Shown here: positions 1-8,827 of the stretch, one piece after another
Numbering within the stretch: position 1 is the first letter of the stretch
Layout: each line of letters starts with the position of its first letter
Source of the DNA: Ktedonobacter robiniae
Lineage (GTDB): Bacteria; Chloroflexota; Ktedonobacteria; Ktedonobacterales; Ktedonobacteraceae
Direction: 5' to 3'
DNA length: 64,000 nt
NCBI RefSeq assembly: GCF_016587375.1
Contig: NZ_BNJG01000001.1
Coordinates: 124,001 to 188,000 of the forward strand
Notes under the pieces: model-generated
The model's database searches: none
Told to the model about the DNA's origin: nothing
The model's input: only the letters and a program-made list of their open reading frames with translations
Program-made: the position numbers and the translations under genes

Positions 1-1
1 T

Positions 2-1150
2 GGCAACCAGGCAGTCGTAGCAGGTGCCCTGGCCGCGCAATGCCGCTTCTTCGCTGGCTATCCCATTACGCCTGCGAGCGACATCATGGAAGGTCTGGCC
101 AAGGAACTCCCCAACGTCGGTGGCACGTTCCTCCAGGCTGAAGATGAGATGGCGGCCCTGGCCGCGGTCCTGGGCGCTTCATTCGGTGGCAAGCGAGCGA
201 TGACGGCGACTTCTGGCCCTGGCTTCTCGCTGATGACGGAGCTGATTGGCCTTTCATCTATGGCTGAATTGCCCGCGGTCATTGTCGATGCCCAGCGTGC
301 TGGCCCCAGCACGGGTATGCCTACCAAAATGGAGCAGTCCGATCTGAGCTTCGCGCTCTACGCCGGGCACGGCGATACGCCTCGTATGATCGTGGCGCCA
401 GCCAATGTGGCTGATTGTTACGAGCTGATACAACTCGCGTTCAATATGGCCGAGCGCTATCAGATGCCAGTCCTCTTCCTGACCGATCAATCACTCACCG
501 CGCGTGTGGAGAGCGTTGATCGCCACATCTTTAAGCAGGGCGAGGTCCAGGCACGCCTGCAACCCGAGTCAGTAGCTAGCGATGAGAAAGAGGCAGTTGG
601 CGTCGGCGCAACAGCAGCACACGACTATGCACGCTTTGCGTATACCGCTAGCGGCATCTCGCCCATGACCAGCCCGGGAGCCGGTGCAACTCCCTATGTG
701 GCGACAGGTCTTGAGCATAATGAGTACGGGCATCCCGACTACGAGCCAGAAGACCATATCGCGATGATGGAAAAGCGCTTCCGCAAGCTGTATACGGCTG
801 CCGAGGAACTCCCACAACCCCAGCGCTATGGCGATGCCGAGGCCACCATCGGGCTTATCAGCTGGGGATCAACCGAGGGAACCATTCAAGAGGCGATTGA
901 CCGCGCCCGCGAAAAGGGATACAAGGTAGCCGCACTCCACTTGAAGATTCTCTCACCATTGCCTGATCGCAAGATTCAAGAGTTTATCCATTCGGTGCAA
1001 AAGGTTATCGTCCCTGAGTGCAACTACTCGGGTCAGTTAGCTAACCTGCTGGGCGCGAAATATGGATTGCAAGCGATCCGTGTGAATAAGTATGGCGGCA
1101 TTCCGTTCACAGCGGGCGAGATTCTCCGGGCTATTGAGGAGGTCAGTTAA
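2..1150 (+). CDS. korA: 2-oxoacid:ferredoxin oxidoreductase, alpha subunit (5' end outside window)
   Basis: Alpha subunit of a CoA-dependent 2-oxoacid:ferredoxin oxidoreductase (2-oxoglutarate/pyruvate class), which oxidatively decarboxylates a 2-oxoacid and reduces ferredoxin in the cytoplasm. The frame is open from base 2, so the gene begins upstream of the window; 382 residues are visible. The opening GNQAVVAGALAAQCRFFAGY followed by PITPAS is the signature of the pyrimidine-binding (PorA/KorA) domain. The C-terminal part (VIVPECNYSGQLANLL) is the usual domain II. In many homologues a gamma-subunit domain is fused in front; whether that is so here cannot be seen. The beta subunit starts 4 nt after the stop, so the two are one operon. 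Substrate choice between 2-oxoglutarate and other 2-oxoacids is not settled by sequence alone. Confidence 0.93.
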   Translation, partial: GNQAVVAGALAAQCRFFAGYPITPASDIMEGLAKELPNVGGTFLQAEDEMAALAAVLGASFGGKRAMTATSGPGFSLMTELIGLSSMAELPAVIVDAQRAGPSTGMPTKMEQSDLSFALYAGHGDTPRMIVAPANVADCYELIQLAFNMAERYQMPVLFLTDQSLTARVESVDRHIFKQGEVQARLQPESVASDEKEAVGVGATAAHDYARFAYTASGISPMTSPGAGATPYVATGLEHNEYGHPDYEPEDHIAMMEKRFRKLYTAAEELPQPQRYGDAEATIGLISWGSTEGTIQEAIDRAREKGYKVAALHLKILSPLPDRKIQEFIHSVQKVIVPECNYSGQLANLLGAKYGLQAIRVNKYGGIPFTAGEILRAIEEVS

Positions 1151-1154
1151 TCCG

Positions 1155-2000
1155 ATGACACAGACAATCATTAATCCAACCCCTAAAGACTATAAAAGCG
1201 AAGTAAAGCCTACCTGGTGCCCTGGTTGCGGTGACTTCGGTGTACTCAACGCAACCTTGCGAGGTCTCTCTGGAATGAAGCTCGCGCCCGATCAGACGGT
1301 CGTGGTCTCGGGTATTGGCTGTTCAAGCCGCTTCCCGCACTTTATGAAGACCTTTGGCTTCCATAGTGTGCATGGTCGCGCCCTTCCTGTTGCCCAGGGA
1401 CTCAAGATATCACGCCCGGATCTCACCGTTGTGGCCGTGGGCGGCGATGGTGACTTCTTCAGCATTGGGGCAGGCCACCTGGTCCATGCCGCGCTGCGCA
1501 ATATTGATATTACGGTCGTCGTGATGGATAACGAGATCTATGGTCTGACCAAGGGTCAGACCTCGCCCACCTCGCCTCATGGGCATGTGACCAAGTCCAC
1601 ACCCTATGGCTTGATGGCCTCCCAATTCAATCCAATTGCGACCGCGCTCTCGCTCAACGTCAGCTTCGTTGCCCGTGGCTATTCGGCCAAACCGAAGGAT
1701 CTGGCGGCGCTCATCGAGCAGGGAATCCAGCATAAAGGCTTCTCCTTTATTCACGCGCTAAGCCCCTGCCCAACCTTCTATCACACATTTGACGCCTGGG
1801 ATGCCTCAGTCACGCCCATCTCGCCTGAGCACGATATTGCTGACCGTGGCCAGGCCATGACCCTGGCGCTCGATACGGAGAAGCAATTTACCGGTGTCTT
1901 CTTCCGCCAAGAGCGTGAGACGATGGACCAGGCCGCGCAAAAGCTGGCTGAACGCGCCAAGCCCTTTGATATCGAACAGTATATTCAGCGCTACGCGTAA
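1155..2000 (+). CDS. korB: 2-oxoacid:ferredoxin oxidoreductase, beta subunit
   Basis: Thiamine-diphosphate-binding beta subunit that pairs with the upstream alpha subunit. It is 281 residues from an ATG 4 nt after the korA stop; a longer reading into korA is possible but would overlap needlessly. Visible motifs are WCPGCGDFGVL near residues 22-32, where two Cys help hold the 4Fe-4S cluster, GIGCSSRFPHF, and the ThDP motif GGDGDFFSIGAGHL followed by MDNEIYGLTKGQTSPT. These are typical of KorB/PorB. The size matches the two-subunit enzymes of Chloroflexota and Actinobacteria. The gene ends just before a 25-bp perfect hairpin. Assignment to the family is firm; the exact 2-oxoacid is inferred. 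Confidence 0.95.
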   Translation: MTQTIINPTPKDYKSEVKPTWCPGCGDFGVLNATLRGLSGMKLAPDQTVVVSGIGCSSRFPHFMKTFGFHSVHGRALPVAQGLKISRPDLTVVAVGGDGDFFSIGAGHLVHAALRNIDITVVVMDNEIYGLTKGQTSPTSPHGHVTKSTPYGLMASQFNPIATALSLNVSFVARGYSAKPKDLAALIEQGIQHKGFSFIHALSPCPTFYHTFDAWDASVTPISPEHDIADRGQAMTLALDTEKQFTGVFFRQERETMDQAAQKLAERAKPFDIEQYIQRYA

Positions 2001-2011
2001 ACATCCATTTG

Positions 2012-2065
2012 ACTAACGAGAAAGAGGGTCTGCCCAATTCTGGGCAGACCCTCTTTCTCGTTAGT
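2012..2065. terminator. 25-bp perfect hairpin after korB
   Basis: Perfect inverted repeat: left arm 2012-2036, loop ATTC 2037-2040, right arm 2041-2065. It lies 11 nt after the korB stop and before the end of a converging small gene, so it could end transcription from both sides. There is no run of T after the stem on the plus strand. The arms are far longer than an ordinary intrinsic terminator needs. Confidence 0.75.
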
Positions 2066-2210
2066 CTCTCTTGTCTGCGTTCCAGTCTGAAGCCGGTTGT
2101 CCCCTGGACGATTATACGAGTATGATGGGTAGCAGGCCCGCTCGGATAGGTACAGGTCGGTAACACGAAGCGCGAACGTTTGCTAGTAAAAATTGAGAGT
2201 GGAAGGGGAG

Positions 2211-2440
2211 TTAAAACAGTTCGTAACCAGAAACATTTGTCATTGCAGCAACATTAATCGAATTCACCACGGCCTGGGAAAACTTCTCGCCACAAGCGCG
2301 GCAGAAGAGGCCACCTTCGTTATGATAGGTTCCTCCAATTGCGGTCAACTGGCGCTCTGCGGGCTTTCCACACCACTCACAGGCGCTGCCACGGGGGCAA
2401 AGTCAACAGAAACTGGTCGGCGAAACTCATTGCTCGTCAT
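2211..2440 (-). pseudogene. Small zinc-ribbon protein, split by an apparent 1-nt frameshift
   Basis: On the minus strand an AGGAGG ribosome-binding site precedes ATG at 2440. The first frame reads MTSNEFRRPVSVDFAP and then runs into a stop after about 31 codons. The next frame, downstream of the G/C run at 2393-2397 (CCCCC on the coding strand), reads CEWCGKPAERQ ... LFCRACGEKF and ends at 2211. It carries two CxxC knuckles but has no start codon of its own. Adding one C to the run joins both parts into a 76-residue zinc ribbon. The gene may be a true pseudogene, carry a sequencing error in the C run, or use -1 slippage. Its function is unknown; the family is probably nucleic-acid or protein binding. 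Confidence 0.6.
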
Positions 2441-2713
2441 GAGGGTATCCTCCTATCCTGTGCTGATCAGGTAATTTACATCGCTTAAGAGGGTTACAGC
2501 ACACTGGGGGAATCTGTATCTAGTGGTCAATAGCTCTATGAGCAGCCACGACGATACTGCATCCACGAGTTCGCGCATCATCGCTTTAGAGCCACGCTGC
2601 TCCGGCTTCAGGTCAAATGGTAGATAACGCAGGGGTATACGGTGTTACCTAGTAAACCAACTATACCATACTTTTCTCCAAAGTACTAGCCTTTGGTCAA
2701 AGTTTCGTCATAT

Positions 2714-2983
2714 TCATTCTTGGGGAGGGGGAGCATCGGCCTGCGAAGGTGCCGTCTCTTCCTCAAGTGCCGGGAAACGGCTCGACATACGGTCTCCGAT
2801 GATCCATCCAATCGTGCCTAGCACCACAATAAAAATGAGCCAGCTCCAGAGGATAACACTTAAATTTATGTTGAAGACAGCGGCCATGACACCCGCCAGA
2901 ATAATGCCTACGGTTAAGCCTGTGGTAACGCCAATCAAGCAGCCCGGGTGCTTCAGGTTACGCCCACGAAGTTTGTTCATCAT
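2714..2983 (-). CDS. Small membrane protein with two helices
   Basis: An 89-residue protein of unknown function. The chosen start is the first of two adjacent ATGs (2983 and 2980), preceded by AGGTG; a longer reading upstream would add a low-complexity stretch unlike a real N-terminus. There is a basic N-terminus (NKLRGRNLKHPG), a first hydrophobic helix (residues about 18-38), a second (about 44-66, LSVILWSWLIFIVVLGTIGW), and an acidic, Pro-rich tail ending APPPQE. This suggests an inner-membrane protein with a cytoplasmic tail. It is divergent from the dehydrogenase gene at 3180, with about 200 bp between. No family is recognised. Confidence 0.55.
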   Translation of the reverse strand: MMNKLRGRNLKHPGCLIGVTTGLTVGIILAGVMAAVFNINLSVILWSWLIFIVVLGTIGWIIGDRMSSRFPALEEETAPSQADAPPPQE

Positions 2984-3179
2984 AATTGTGCAATACACCT
3001 TTAGAGAAAATATTGTTTGCTTTGATTGTTTGCTTTGTATACCGATGATAGCGTTTACAGCCCTCATCGTCAAGAGATTGCATCTTTTCTGCCTATTCCA
3101 TACAATGAAGAGGAAGATCCCAGAAGAACATGTATATTGTAGAGTAATCTCGAACAAAACATCAAGGGAGATGCACCAT

Positions 3180-4211
3180 ATGAAAGCAGTCGTTTTTCAC
3201 GAGCATGGTGACACACGGGTATTGCGCGTTGAGGACCTACCCCAGCCCACGCCAGGCCCTACCGAGGTTGTCCTCAAAGTTCATGCCTGTGGTATCAATC
3301 GCCTGGATATTTATTCACGTGCCGGTCGCACAAAAATCGCGCCTATGCCGCATATCTCTGGCTCTGAGGTCGCGGGCGAGATCGTCGCGGTGGGTGATAC
3401 AGTACGTGGTCTGACTGTTGGACAGGCGGTCGCGGTAGCCCCCTATCTTTTCTGCGGTCAGTGCGAATTTTGCCGTTCAGGTGAGGAGGCCATCTGCCTC
3501 AAAGGGGATATTGTTGGCCTGGGCAGCCAGGGTGGCTACGCCGAGTATATGCTCGCGCCAGCCTCCAGCATTGTACCCCTTCCCGAAGGCGTCGACGCTG
3601 GGTCCGCCGCGGCTGTTGGCCTGGCGGCAATTACGGCCTGGCATATGTTGACGAAGAAAGCGCCCCTCCAGCCAGGCCAGGATATCCTGATTCAAGCTGG
3701 TGGCAGTGGAGTCGGTAGCGCGGCCATCCAGATCGCCAAGCTGGCCGGGGCACGTGTAATTACGACGGTCGGAAACGAGGAGAAACGCGCAAAGGCGCTT
3801 GAGCTTGGCGCCGACGACGTCATTAATTACCGCGAACACGACTTCTTTCAAGAGGTTCGTCGCCTGACCAATAAGCGAGGCGTAGATGTCGTCTTTGAGC
3901 ATATTGGACCAGAAACCTGGGAGAAGAGCGTCGCGTGCCTCGCGCGTGGGGGTCGCCTAGTCACCTGTGGCGCCACAACCGGTAACGAGAGCAAAGTCAA
4001 TATCTGGAACCTCTTCGCCAAAGAACAAACGCTGCTTGGTTCGTATGGTGGCACGCGCCAGGACCTGGCAGATGTCCTCAAGCTGGTCGCGCGGCTCAAG
4101 TTCCTGCCGGTGGTGGATAGCACCTATCCGCTTGAGCGTGTTGGCGAGGCACAGCAGCGCCTGGAACGCCGCGAGAGCTTTGGCAAATTGATTGTGACCC
4201 CATCTGTATAA
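3180..4211 (+). CDS. Zinc-type medium-chain alcohol dehydrogenase / quinone oxidoreductase family
   Basis: A 343-residue NAD(P)-dependent oxidoreductase of the medium-chain (MDR) superfamily. ATG at 3180 follows AAGGGAG with good spacing. The N-terminal GroES-like domain holds the structural-zinc loop CGQCEFCRSGEEAIC (about residues 94-108) and a catalytic-site Cys in HACGINRLD. The Rossmann domain carries the cofactor motif GGSGVGSAAIQIAKLAGARV (about 176-195). The remaining C-terminal half (VFEHIGPETW, GSYGGTRQDL) fits zinc-containing MDR enzymes acting on alcohols or unsaturated carbonyls. It stands alone on the plus strand. The true substrate cannot be read from the sequence. Confidence 0.85.
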   Translation: MKAVVFHEHGDTRVLRVEDLPQPTPGPTEVVLKVHACGINRLDIYSRAGRTKIAPMPHISGSEVAGEIVAVGDTVRGLTVGQAVAVAPYLFCGQCEFCRSGEEAICLKGDIVGLGSQGGYAEYMLAPASSIVPLPEGVDAGSAAAVGLAAITAWHMLTKKAPLQPGQDILIQAGGSGVGSAAIQIAKLAGARVITTVGNEEKRAKALELGADDVINYREHDFFQEVRRLTNKRGVDVVFEHIGPETWEKSVACLARGGRLVTCGATTGNESKVNIWNLFAKEQTLLGSYGGTRQDLADVLKLVARLKFLPVVDSTYPLERVGEAQQRLERRESFGKLIVTPSV

Positions 4212-4270
4212 TGAAACTGTCGAGGTATCGTTCAGGTACCGGGCGGTATTTCGTTTATGACTATCAAGGT

Positions 4271-4334
4271 CTTATTCCGAAATCCAACGCCACTACCGTG
4301 GCTAGTGCTTCGCACTCAGGTTTTCGGATAAGAA
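4271..4334. repeat. Dispersed palindromic repeat, copy 1
   Basis: A 64-bp unit beginning CTTATTCCGAA and ending TTCGGATAAGAAG, with GGCTAGTGCTTCGCACTCAGG-like sequence in the middle. The ends are inverted repeats of each other (TTATTCCGAA / TTCGGATAA). A related copy lies at 10236-10321, with the same ends and the same TAGCGCTTCGCGCTCAGG-type core. It lies between the dehydrogenase and a small membrane protein, in non-coding DNA. Confidence 0.6.
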
Positions 4335-4365
4335 GACACCAGTAAACGAAAGGATGACAGTTTTC

Positions 4366-4551
4366 ATGGCAACAGTTGTGAAAGAGTCGCGCCCATCTTC
4401 CAACCATCACAAGGTTGAGGTTATTGATGTTCCCGAGCAGTCATCAAATCGCAGAGGATGGACGATCAGCCTGATCGTTACAGGTATCCTCGCTGTAATC
4501 GGTACAACGACCTTTTTTGTGTGGCGCCGCCTCTCCGCTGACGAGGAATAA
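4366..4551 (+). CDS. Small single-pass membrane protein
   Basis: A 61-residue protein of unknown function. Two ATGs are possible: 4354, directly against the AAAGG purine tract, and 4366, with workable spacing from it; the second is preferred. The N-terminal 30 residues are polar (ESRPSSNHHKVEVIDVPEQ). One hydrophobic helix follows (WTISLIVTGILAVIGTTTFF, about residues 33-52), then a short basic/acidic tail (WRRLSADEE). The positive charges after the helix favour a cytoplasmic C-terminus. It is followed by a long hairpin terminator and then the two-component operon. It may be a small anchor or regulator; no family is recognised. Confidence 0.5.
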   Translation: MATVVKESRPSSNHHKVEVIDVPEQSSNRRGWTISLIVTGILAVIGTTTFFVWRRLSADEE

Positions 4552-4609
4552 CCTCAAAGGGGACAAAGCGCTAACCTATTTTTGAGAGGCCTTGCTCAGG
4601 TGCCTTTCA

Positions 4610-4664
4610 AAGCAAGAGAATGGCTGATTCAGTGTATGCCTGAATCAGCCATTCTCTCTTGCTT
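4610..4664 (+). terminator. Long hairpin terminator
   Basis: Left arm 4610-4631 pairs with right arm 4641-4664 through 22 pairs with one 2-nt bulge; the loop is 9 nt. It sits after the small membrane gene and before the response regulator. No strong T-run follows on the plus strand. Confidence 0.6.
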
Positions 4665-4690
4665 ATCAGCCTCTCTTCTTTTCAGCCCCA

Positions 4691-4718
4691 TTTCAGCAAG
4701 ATCAGGTAATCATATAAT
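4691..4718 (+). promoter_or_regulatory. Candidate sigma-70 promoter for the two-component operon
   Basis: A perfect -10 hexamer TATAAT lies at 4713-4718, with a weak -35 (TTTCAG, 4691-4696) 16 bp upstream. It is 42 bp before the response-regulator start. Confidence 0.45.
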
Positions 4719-4759
4719 GATAGAGAATATTCAACCTGATAGAAGCGAGCAGCAAAGTA

Positions 4760-5464
4760 ATGCAACCGCCAACATTCACAAATGCGCACATCCTGATCGT
4801 TGATGATGAGACGCGTGTGACCAGCGCCCTACGGCGCAGCCTGGCCTATGAAGGCTACCAGGTATCGAGCGCCAGCAATGGGGAGACCGCCCTTGAGCTA
4901 GCGCGCACCAGGCGACCAGATGTGGTTATTCTCGATATCATGCTGCCGGACATGAATGGGCTAGAGGTCTGCCGTTATCTCCATCAAACTCAGGCAACGC
5001 CCGCGATTCTCATGCTGACTGCCCGTGACACAGTCGCAGATCGCGTCACGGGACTGGAGATGGGGGCCGACGATTACCTGGTCAAACCCTTTGCCCTGGA
5101 AGAACTGCTTGCCCGCGTTAAGGCCCTCCTACGCCGCAAACAGCCTACAGAGGTCCATGGAGAGCTTCTCTGCTTCGCAGATCTAGAGCTTGATACCGCG
5201 ACACGCCAGGCACATCGTGGTCAACGCATGATTGACCTGAGCACAACAGAATACGAATTACTGACGCTCTTTTTGCGCAATCCACGCGTAGTCCTCACAC
5301 GCGGCCTGCTCATGGAACGTATCTGGGGCAACGACTTTGAGGGCAGTCCCAATGTGCTGGAAGTCTACATCGGACACTTGCGCAACAAACTGGAGCGCGA
5401 GGGCGAACAACGCCTGCTCCAAACCATACGCGGCACTGGCTATGTCCTGCGCTTACCTGACTAA
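4760..5464 (+). CDS. OmpR-family response regulator
   Basis: A 234-residue DNA-binding response regulator. The receiver domain (residues about 10-125) has the acidic pair D15-D16, the phospho-acceptor D59 in VVILDIMLPD, T87 and K109 in DDYLVKPF, the full set needed for phosphorylation. The C-terminal winged helix (about 135-230) has the usual TEYELLTLFLRNPRVVLTR and VLEVYIGHLRNKL segments and ends IRGTGYVLRLPD. The cognate kinase begins 30 nt downstream, so the two form one operon. The target genes are not evident; the following DUF4032 gene at 7201 is on the same strand but 113 bp away. Confidence 0.95.
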   Translation: MQPPTFTNAHILIVDDETRVTSALRRSLAYEGYQVSSASNGETALELARTRRPDVVILDIMLPDMNGLEVCRYLHQTQATPAILMLTARDTVADRVTGLEMGADDYLVKPFALEELLARVKALLRRKQPTEVHGELLCFADLELDTATRQAHRGQRMIDLSTTEYELLTLFLRNPRVVLTRGLLMERIWGNDFEGSPNVLEVYIGHLRNKLEREGEQRLLQTIRGTGYVLRLPD

Positions 5465-5494
5465 TACATTCAGCACATGTGGAGAAAGATCAGT

Positions 5495-7087
5495 ATGTCC
5501 ACACTCTCTCAGCGAACTATTGCTCCCAGAGACCATAGTAGAACCCGGCGAGGGCTATATATCCCTCTGCATCTACGGCTCGCCTGCTTTTATACACTTC
5601 TCCTTATTGGGATCTTTGCCTTCTTTGGCATCTATGTATATCAGCAAGCTCGCCAGCAAGCCTATCAAGAATTGGACAATGCCCTCAGTACGCGTGCGGC
5701 CAGTATCCAGCTTGGCAAGGACCTCTCGCCATCATATATGAGTAGCGAGGGCACGAAATATCCCCTGCTCTTGCCCGGCGACAATGGCATAGGTATTGGT
5801 GGTATCTCCATTGAGATCCTCAGCACAAAGCTCCAATTGTTAGCCACCACGACGGGCGCACTGGAAGGCGGCACAACCATCGACCACCAGTCTGCGCCCG
5901 CTCCCTGGGATGAAAAGGCCGCCCAGACCGCGCTTCGCGGACACGGATGCCACGAGAGCGCCGTCGCCAGCGCGTGCCTCTTTAGCACTATCACCTACAA
6001 AGGGTGGGCTATTCGCGTATACACACTGTTTAATGGTAATCCTTACCCCACGCCCCATATCATCCAGACCGCACGTAGTACCGATGATATAGAGCAATCT
6101 CTGGCCCACTTACGCCAACTCATTCTTGAGGTAACGCTCCTGGCCTTATTGCTCGCACTTATTGGAGGATGGCTTATCGCACGCGGAGTCTTGGGCGCCG
6201 TTCGTCGCCTGACCCTGGCAGCGCAAACGATTAGCGTCTCAAGCGACTTTAGCAAACGTGTCTACCTTCCCAACAGCTTCTGGCGCGCACGTGATGAACT
6301 GAGCATACTCAGCGAGACATTTAACCAGATGCTTACAAACCTTGAAGAGGCGTACCTGCGCCAGCAACGCTTTGTGGCCGACGCCTCACATGAGTTACGC
6401 GCGCCCATTACCTCAATCCGCTGCAATCTCGACTTGCTCAATAAAGCCCCCGACCTGCCAGGCGAAGAGATAAGCGCAGCTCTCACCGACACCCAGGCCG
6501 AGGCCGAACGGCTCGGACGCCTGGTTAATGACCTGTTGACTCTGGCACGCGCCGATAGCACGCAGCAACTGCTACGTGAAGCTCCCCTCACGCTTTATCA
6601 TACACGTATCGACCTGGATAGTCTCCTGCTGGATACCCTCCGCCTCTTTCGCCATCGAAGCGAGCAGACATCCATATATCCACGCCTGCTTCTTCAGCAT
6701 ACGGAACCAATTCAAATCTATGGGGATGCCGACCAGTTCAAGCAGGTCCTGGTGGCCCTGGTGGATAATGCCTTCAAATACACACCCCCGGAAGGCACCA
6801 TCATGCTCTCACTACGCAGCCATGAACACAGGCAAGCCTGCATCGTTATTAGCGATACCGGCATAGGCATTCCAGCTGAGGATCTTCCGCACATCTTTGA
6901 GCGCTTCTACCGGGCAGATCCAGCCCGCTCGCGTGATCGTGGCGGTAGCGGCCTGGGACTTGCAATTGTGAAACGTATCGTTGAGAACCATCAAGGCAAC
7001 ATCCAGGTAGAGAGCACACCAGGCGCCGGCAGCAACTTTAAGCTCTGCTTTCCCTCAGTACCAATTACTCCAGGTGAACAAGCATAA
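5495..7087 (+). CDS. Sensor histidine kinase (HAMP, HisKA, HATPase)
   Basis: A 530-residue membrane sensor kinase partnering the response regulator just upstream. The start ATG at 5495 follows GGAGAAAG; an ATG 18 nt earlier lacks a site. After a basic N-terminus comes helix 1 (LRLACFYTLLLIGIFAFFGI, about residues 29-48), an extracytoplasmic sensor loop of about 160 residues and helix 2 (VTLLALLLALIGGWLIARGV). HAMP follows, then the H-box ADASHELRAP with the phospho-His near residue 299, the N-box DNAFKYTPPEG, G1 DTGIGIP and G2 GGSGLGLAIVK. It therefore looks catalytically complete. The signal sensed is unknown. A short hairpin (7088-7105, 8-bp arms) directly follows the stop. Confidence 0.95.
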   Translation: MSTLSQRTIAPRDHSRTRRGLYIPLHLRLACFYTLLLIGIFAFFGIYVYQQARQQAYQELDNALSTRAASIQLGKDLSPSYMSSEGTKYPLLLPGDNGIGIGGISIEILSTKLQLLATTTGALEGGTTIDHQSAPAPWDEKAAQTALRGHGCHESAVASACLFSTITYKGWAIRVYTLFNGNPYPTPHIIQTARSTDDIEQSLAHLRQLILEVTLLALLLALIGGWLIARGVLGAVRRLTLAAQTISVSSDFSKRVYLPNSFWRARDELSILSETFNQMLTNLEEAYLRQQRFVADASHELRAPITSIRCNLDLLNKAPDLPGEEISAALTDTQAEAERLGRLVNDLLTLARADSTQQLLREAPLTLYHTRIDLDSLLLDTLRLFRHRSEQTSIYPRLLLQHTEPIQIYGDADQFKQVLVALVDNAFKYTPPEGTIMLSLRSHEHRQACIVISDTGIGIPAEDLPHIFERFYRADPARSRDRGGSGLGLAIVKRIVENHQGNIQVESTPGAGSNFKLCFPSVPITPGEQA

Positions 7088-7200
7088 GTCCAAGCCAGCT
7101 TGGACCCTACAACTTACTGGATGTATCTCCATCCCGCGCCTGAATTTGCGTAGATCTCCGAAAGCATGCTATCATCACACTTAAAGCAGCCCGTTTCCTG

Positions 7201-8739
7201 ATGGAAAAATGCCAGTGTCATAACACACAGAGAGGTGAGAGTATCGGTACATTTACGCTACCTTCAGACGACAATGTAAAGATTCAACTGCATGTTCCAC
7301 GAGCAGATAAGAAGCAGCTTGAGAAACTTCCCTGGCACGCTCAGCTCGAAGAATGGGAGCAACTGGGCGTCCCCCTCCTGATCATTCGTCGTGGTGCGTC
7401 TCGCCACCCGGTGGTCTTCGTTGAGAGCGAGGGCGCGCGCTACGCGATCAAGGAGACGACGCCACACATGGCCGAGCGCGAGATTCGCAACTTGCGCGAG
7501 ATCGAGCGGCGCGGTATTCCTGCCCTCAGTCCCATCGGCACTGCGCATGTGTCGGCCCCTCCCATTCCGATAGAGGTACCCGGCGTCCCTGGCATGCGGC
7601 AATATATCAATAACGACCGTGGCTATACCATCACGCGCCTCGCTCCACGCGTTATTCCTCATGTCCTGCTCTATCGCCTCCCATTGAAGAAACGCTCCAA
7701 GCACAGCCTGCTCTCGGCGGTAGCGGTCTTAATGGTTGAGCTACACGAGCATGGTATCTACTGGGGTGATCCCTCTCTCGCCAATGCATTGATTCGCATT
7801 GATGGGAAACGTGTGCTGGGTATCATGGCCGATGCGGAGACAGTTGAGATCTTTCCGCAAGCCGTCAGTGAGGGACTGCGCCAGCAGGACCTAGCCCACT
7901 TTGGCGAGTCGCTGGCCTGGCAGGCCGAAGATTTACGCCAGGCGCGGGGACTGCCTGAAGAAGAACAGGTCCTTGATGATAGCGATTTTCGCTATTTTGA
8001 GCGTCGCTATCGCTGGCTCAGGCGCGAACACGCGCGCCTGGCGGATGAGCAGCACTTCGATACGCTCTTCCAGGCGCAAAAATTCCTGCACTCGCTCAAT
8101 CGCTGGGGCTTCTCGCTGCTGGATATGACCGGGCGTGCAGTACAGCAGTTTACGACAGTGCTACCGGGCTGGTATCAGCGCCGCATCTATGAGCTCATTC
8201 ATATCTCCATCCCTCGGCCCTACGCACGTCGCTTCTATAACCTGATCCTGGGACACCAGGCCATTCTCAGCGAACAGGTCCATCGCCCCGTCAAACTAGA
8301 GGTCGCGGCCCGCGACTGGTACCGCCGCTACCACCTGCCCACGATTCTCTTACTGCGCCAAACCCTCACACAAGAACAGGACCCGATGCAGGCCTACTTT
8401 GCCATCATGGATCACAAGTGGAATCTCAGCCTGAAGGCGGGACACGAAATTCCGCTTGAGGATGCAATCACCGACTGGCATATGGAGGAGGCCAATACCG
8501 GCGAGTTGGGCGCGGTCGACCCGGCAAAGATGGCGACCTGGTGGCGTGAGCGCACGCCAGTCCCAGAGGCCCTGGCTCCGCCTTCTATTGAAAGCGAAGA
8601 GCTTGAGCCACTGCTGGCGACCGCCGAGCGCCCCCTCGTTCGCCTACAACAGCCAGAACTTGAGCAGAAACTGCCTAATATCCTGGAGGATAGCCAGAGG
8701 CCGAGGAAGATTACCACCTCTGACCTGGAACAAAACTGA
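7201..8739 (+). CDS. DUF4032 / lipopolysaccharide-kinase-like protein
   Basis: A 512-residue soluble protein. The N-terminal half resembles atypical (Kdo/WaaP, RIO-like) kinases: a Lys in ARYAIKETTPHMAEREIRNL (about residue 83), the HGIYWGDPSLANAL loop (about 180-193) that matches HxD...N, and a following ADAETVE metal-binding motif. The C-terminal half (DSDFRYFERRYRWLRREHA ... WYRRYHLPTILLLRQTLTQE) is typical of DUF4032 proteins of Actinobacteria and Chloroflexota, whose role is unknown. The start at 7201 has no strong ribosome-binding site. The stop codon directly abuts a 25-bp hairpin. The kinase-like reading is based on motifs recognised by eye. Confidence 0.75.
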   Translation: MEKCQCHNTQRGESIGTFTLPSDDNVKIQLHVPRADKKQLEKLPWHAQLEEWEQLGVPLLIIRRGASRHPVVFVESEGARYAIKETTPHMAEREIRNLREIERRGIPALSPIGTAHVSAPPIPIEVPGVPGMRQYINNDRGYTITRLAPRVIPHVLLYRLPLKKRSKHSLLSAVAVLMVELHEHGIYWGDPSLANALIRIDGKRVLGIMADAETVEIFPQAVSEGLRQQDLAHFGESLAWQAEDLRQARGLPEEEQVLDDSDFRYFERRYRWLRREHARLADEQHFDTLFQAQKFLHSLNRWGFSLLDMTGRAVQQFTTVLPGWYQRRIYELIHISIPRPYARRFYNLILGHQAILSEQVHRPVKLEVAARDWYRRYHLPTILLLRQTLTQEQDPMQAYFAIMDHKWNLSLKAGHEIPLEDAITDWHMEEANTGELGAVDPAKMATWWRERTPVPEALAPPSIESEELEPLLATAERPLVRLQQPELEQKLPNILEDSQRPRKITTSDLEQN

Positions 8740-8792
8740 GAGGTATGGTGCGCCCCTGGTAGCCGCAGGCTACCAGGGGCGCACCATACCTC
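8740..8792. terminator. 25-bp perfect hairpin between convergent genes
   Basis: Left arm 8740-8764, loop GCA, right arm 8768-8792, with no mismatch. It begins one base after the DUF4032 stop and lies 35 bp before the recA stop on the other strand. The apex (CCCTGGTAGCC / GGCTACCAGGG) resembles those at 21407, 32573 and 39445. There is no clear T-run on the plus side. Confidence 0.8.
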
Positions 8793-8827
8793 TTACCAAT
8801 GAATCTGGCTTTACACGAGGGGAGGAG

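Noticed and set aside
2193..2474. 93-codon plus-strand frame
   Set aside because: The opposite strand holds a better zinc-ribbon gene with AGGAGG and CxxC motifs.
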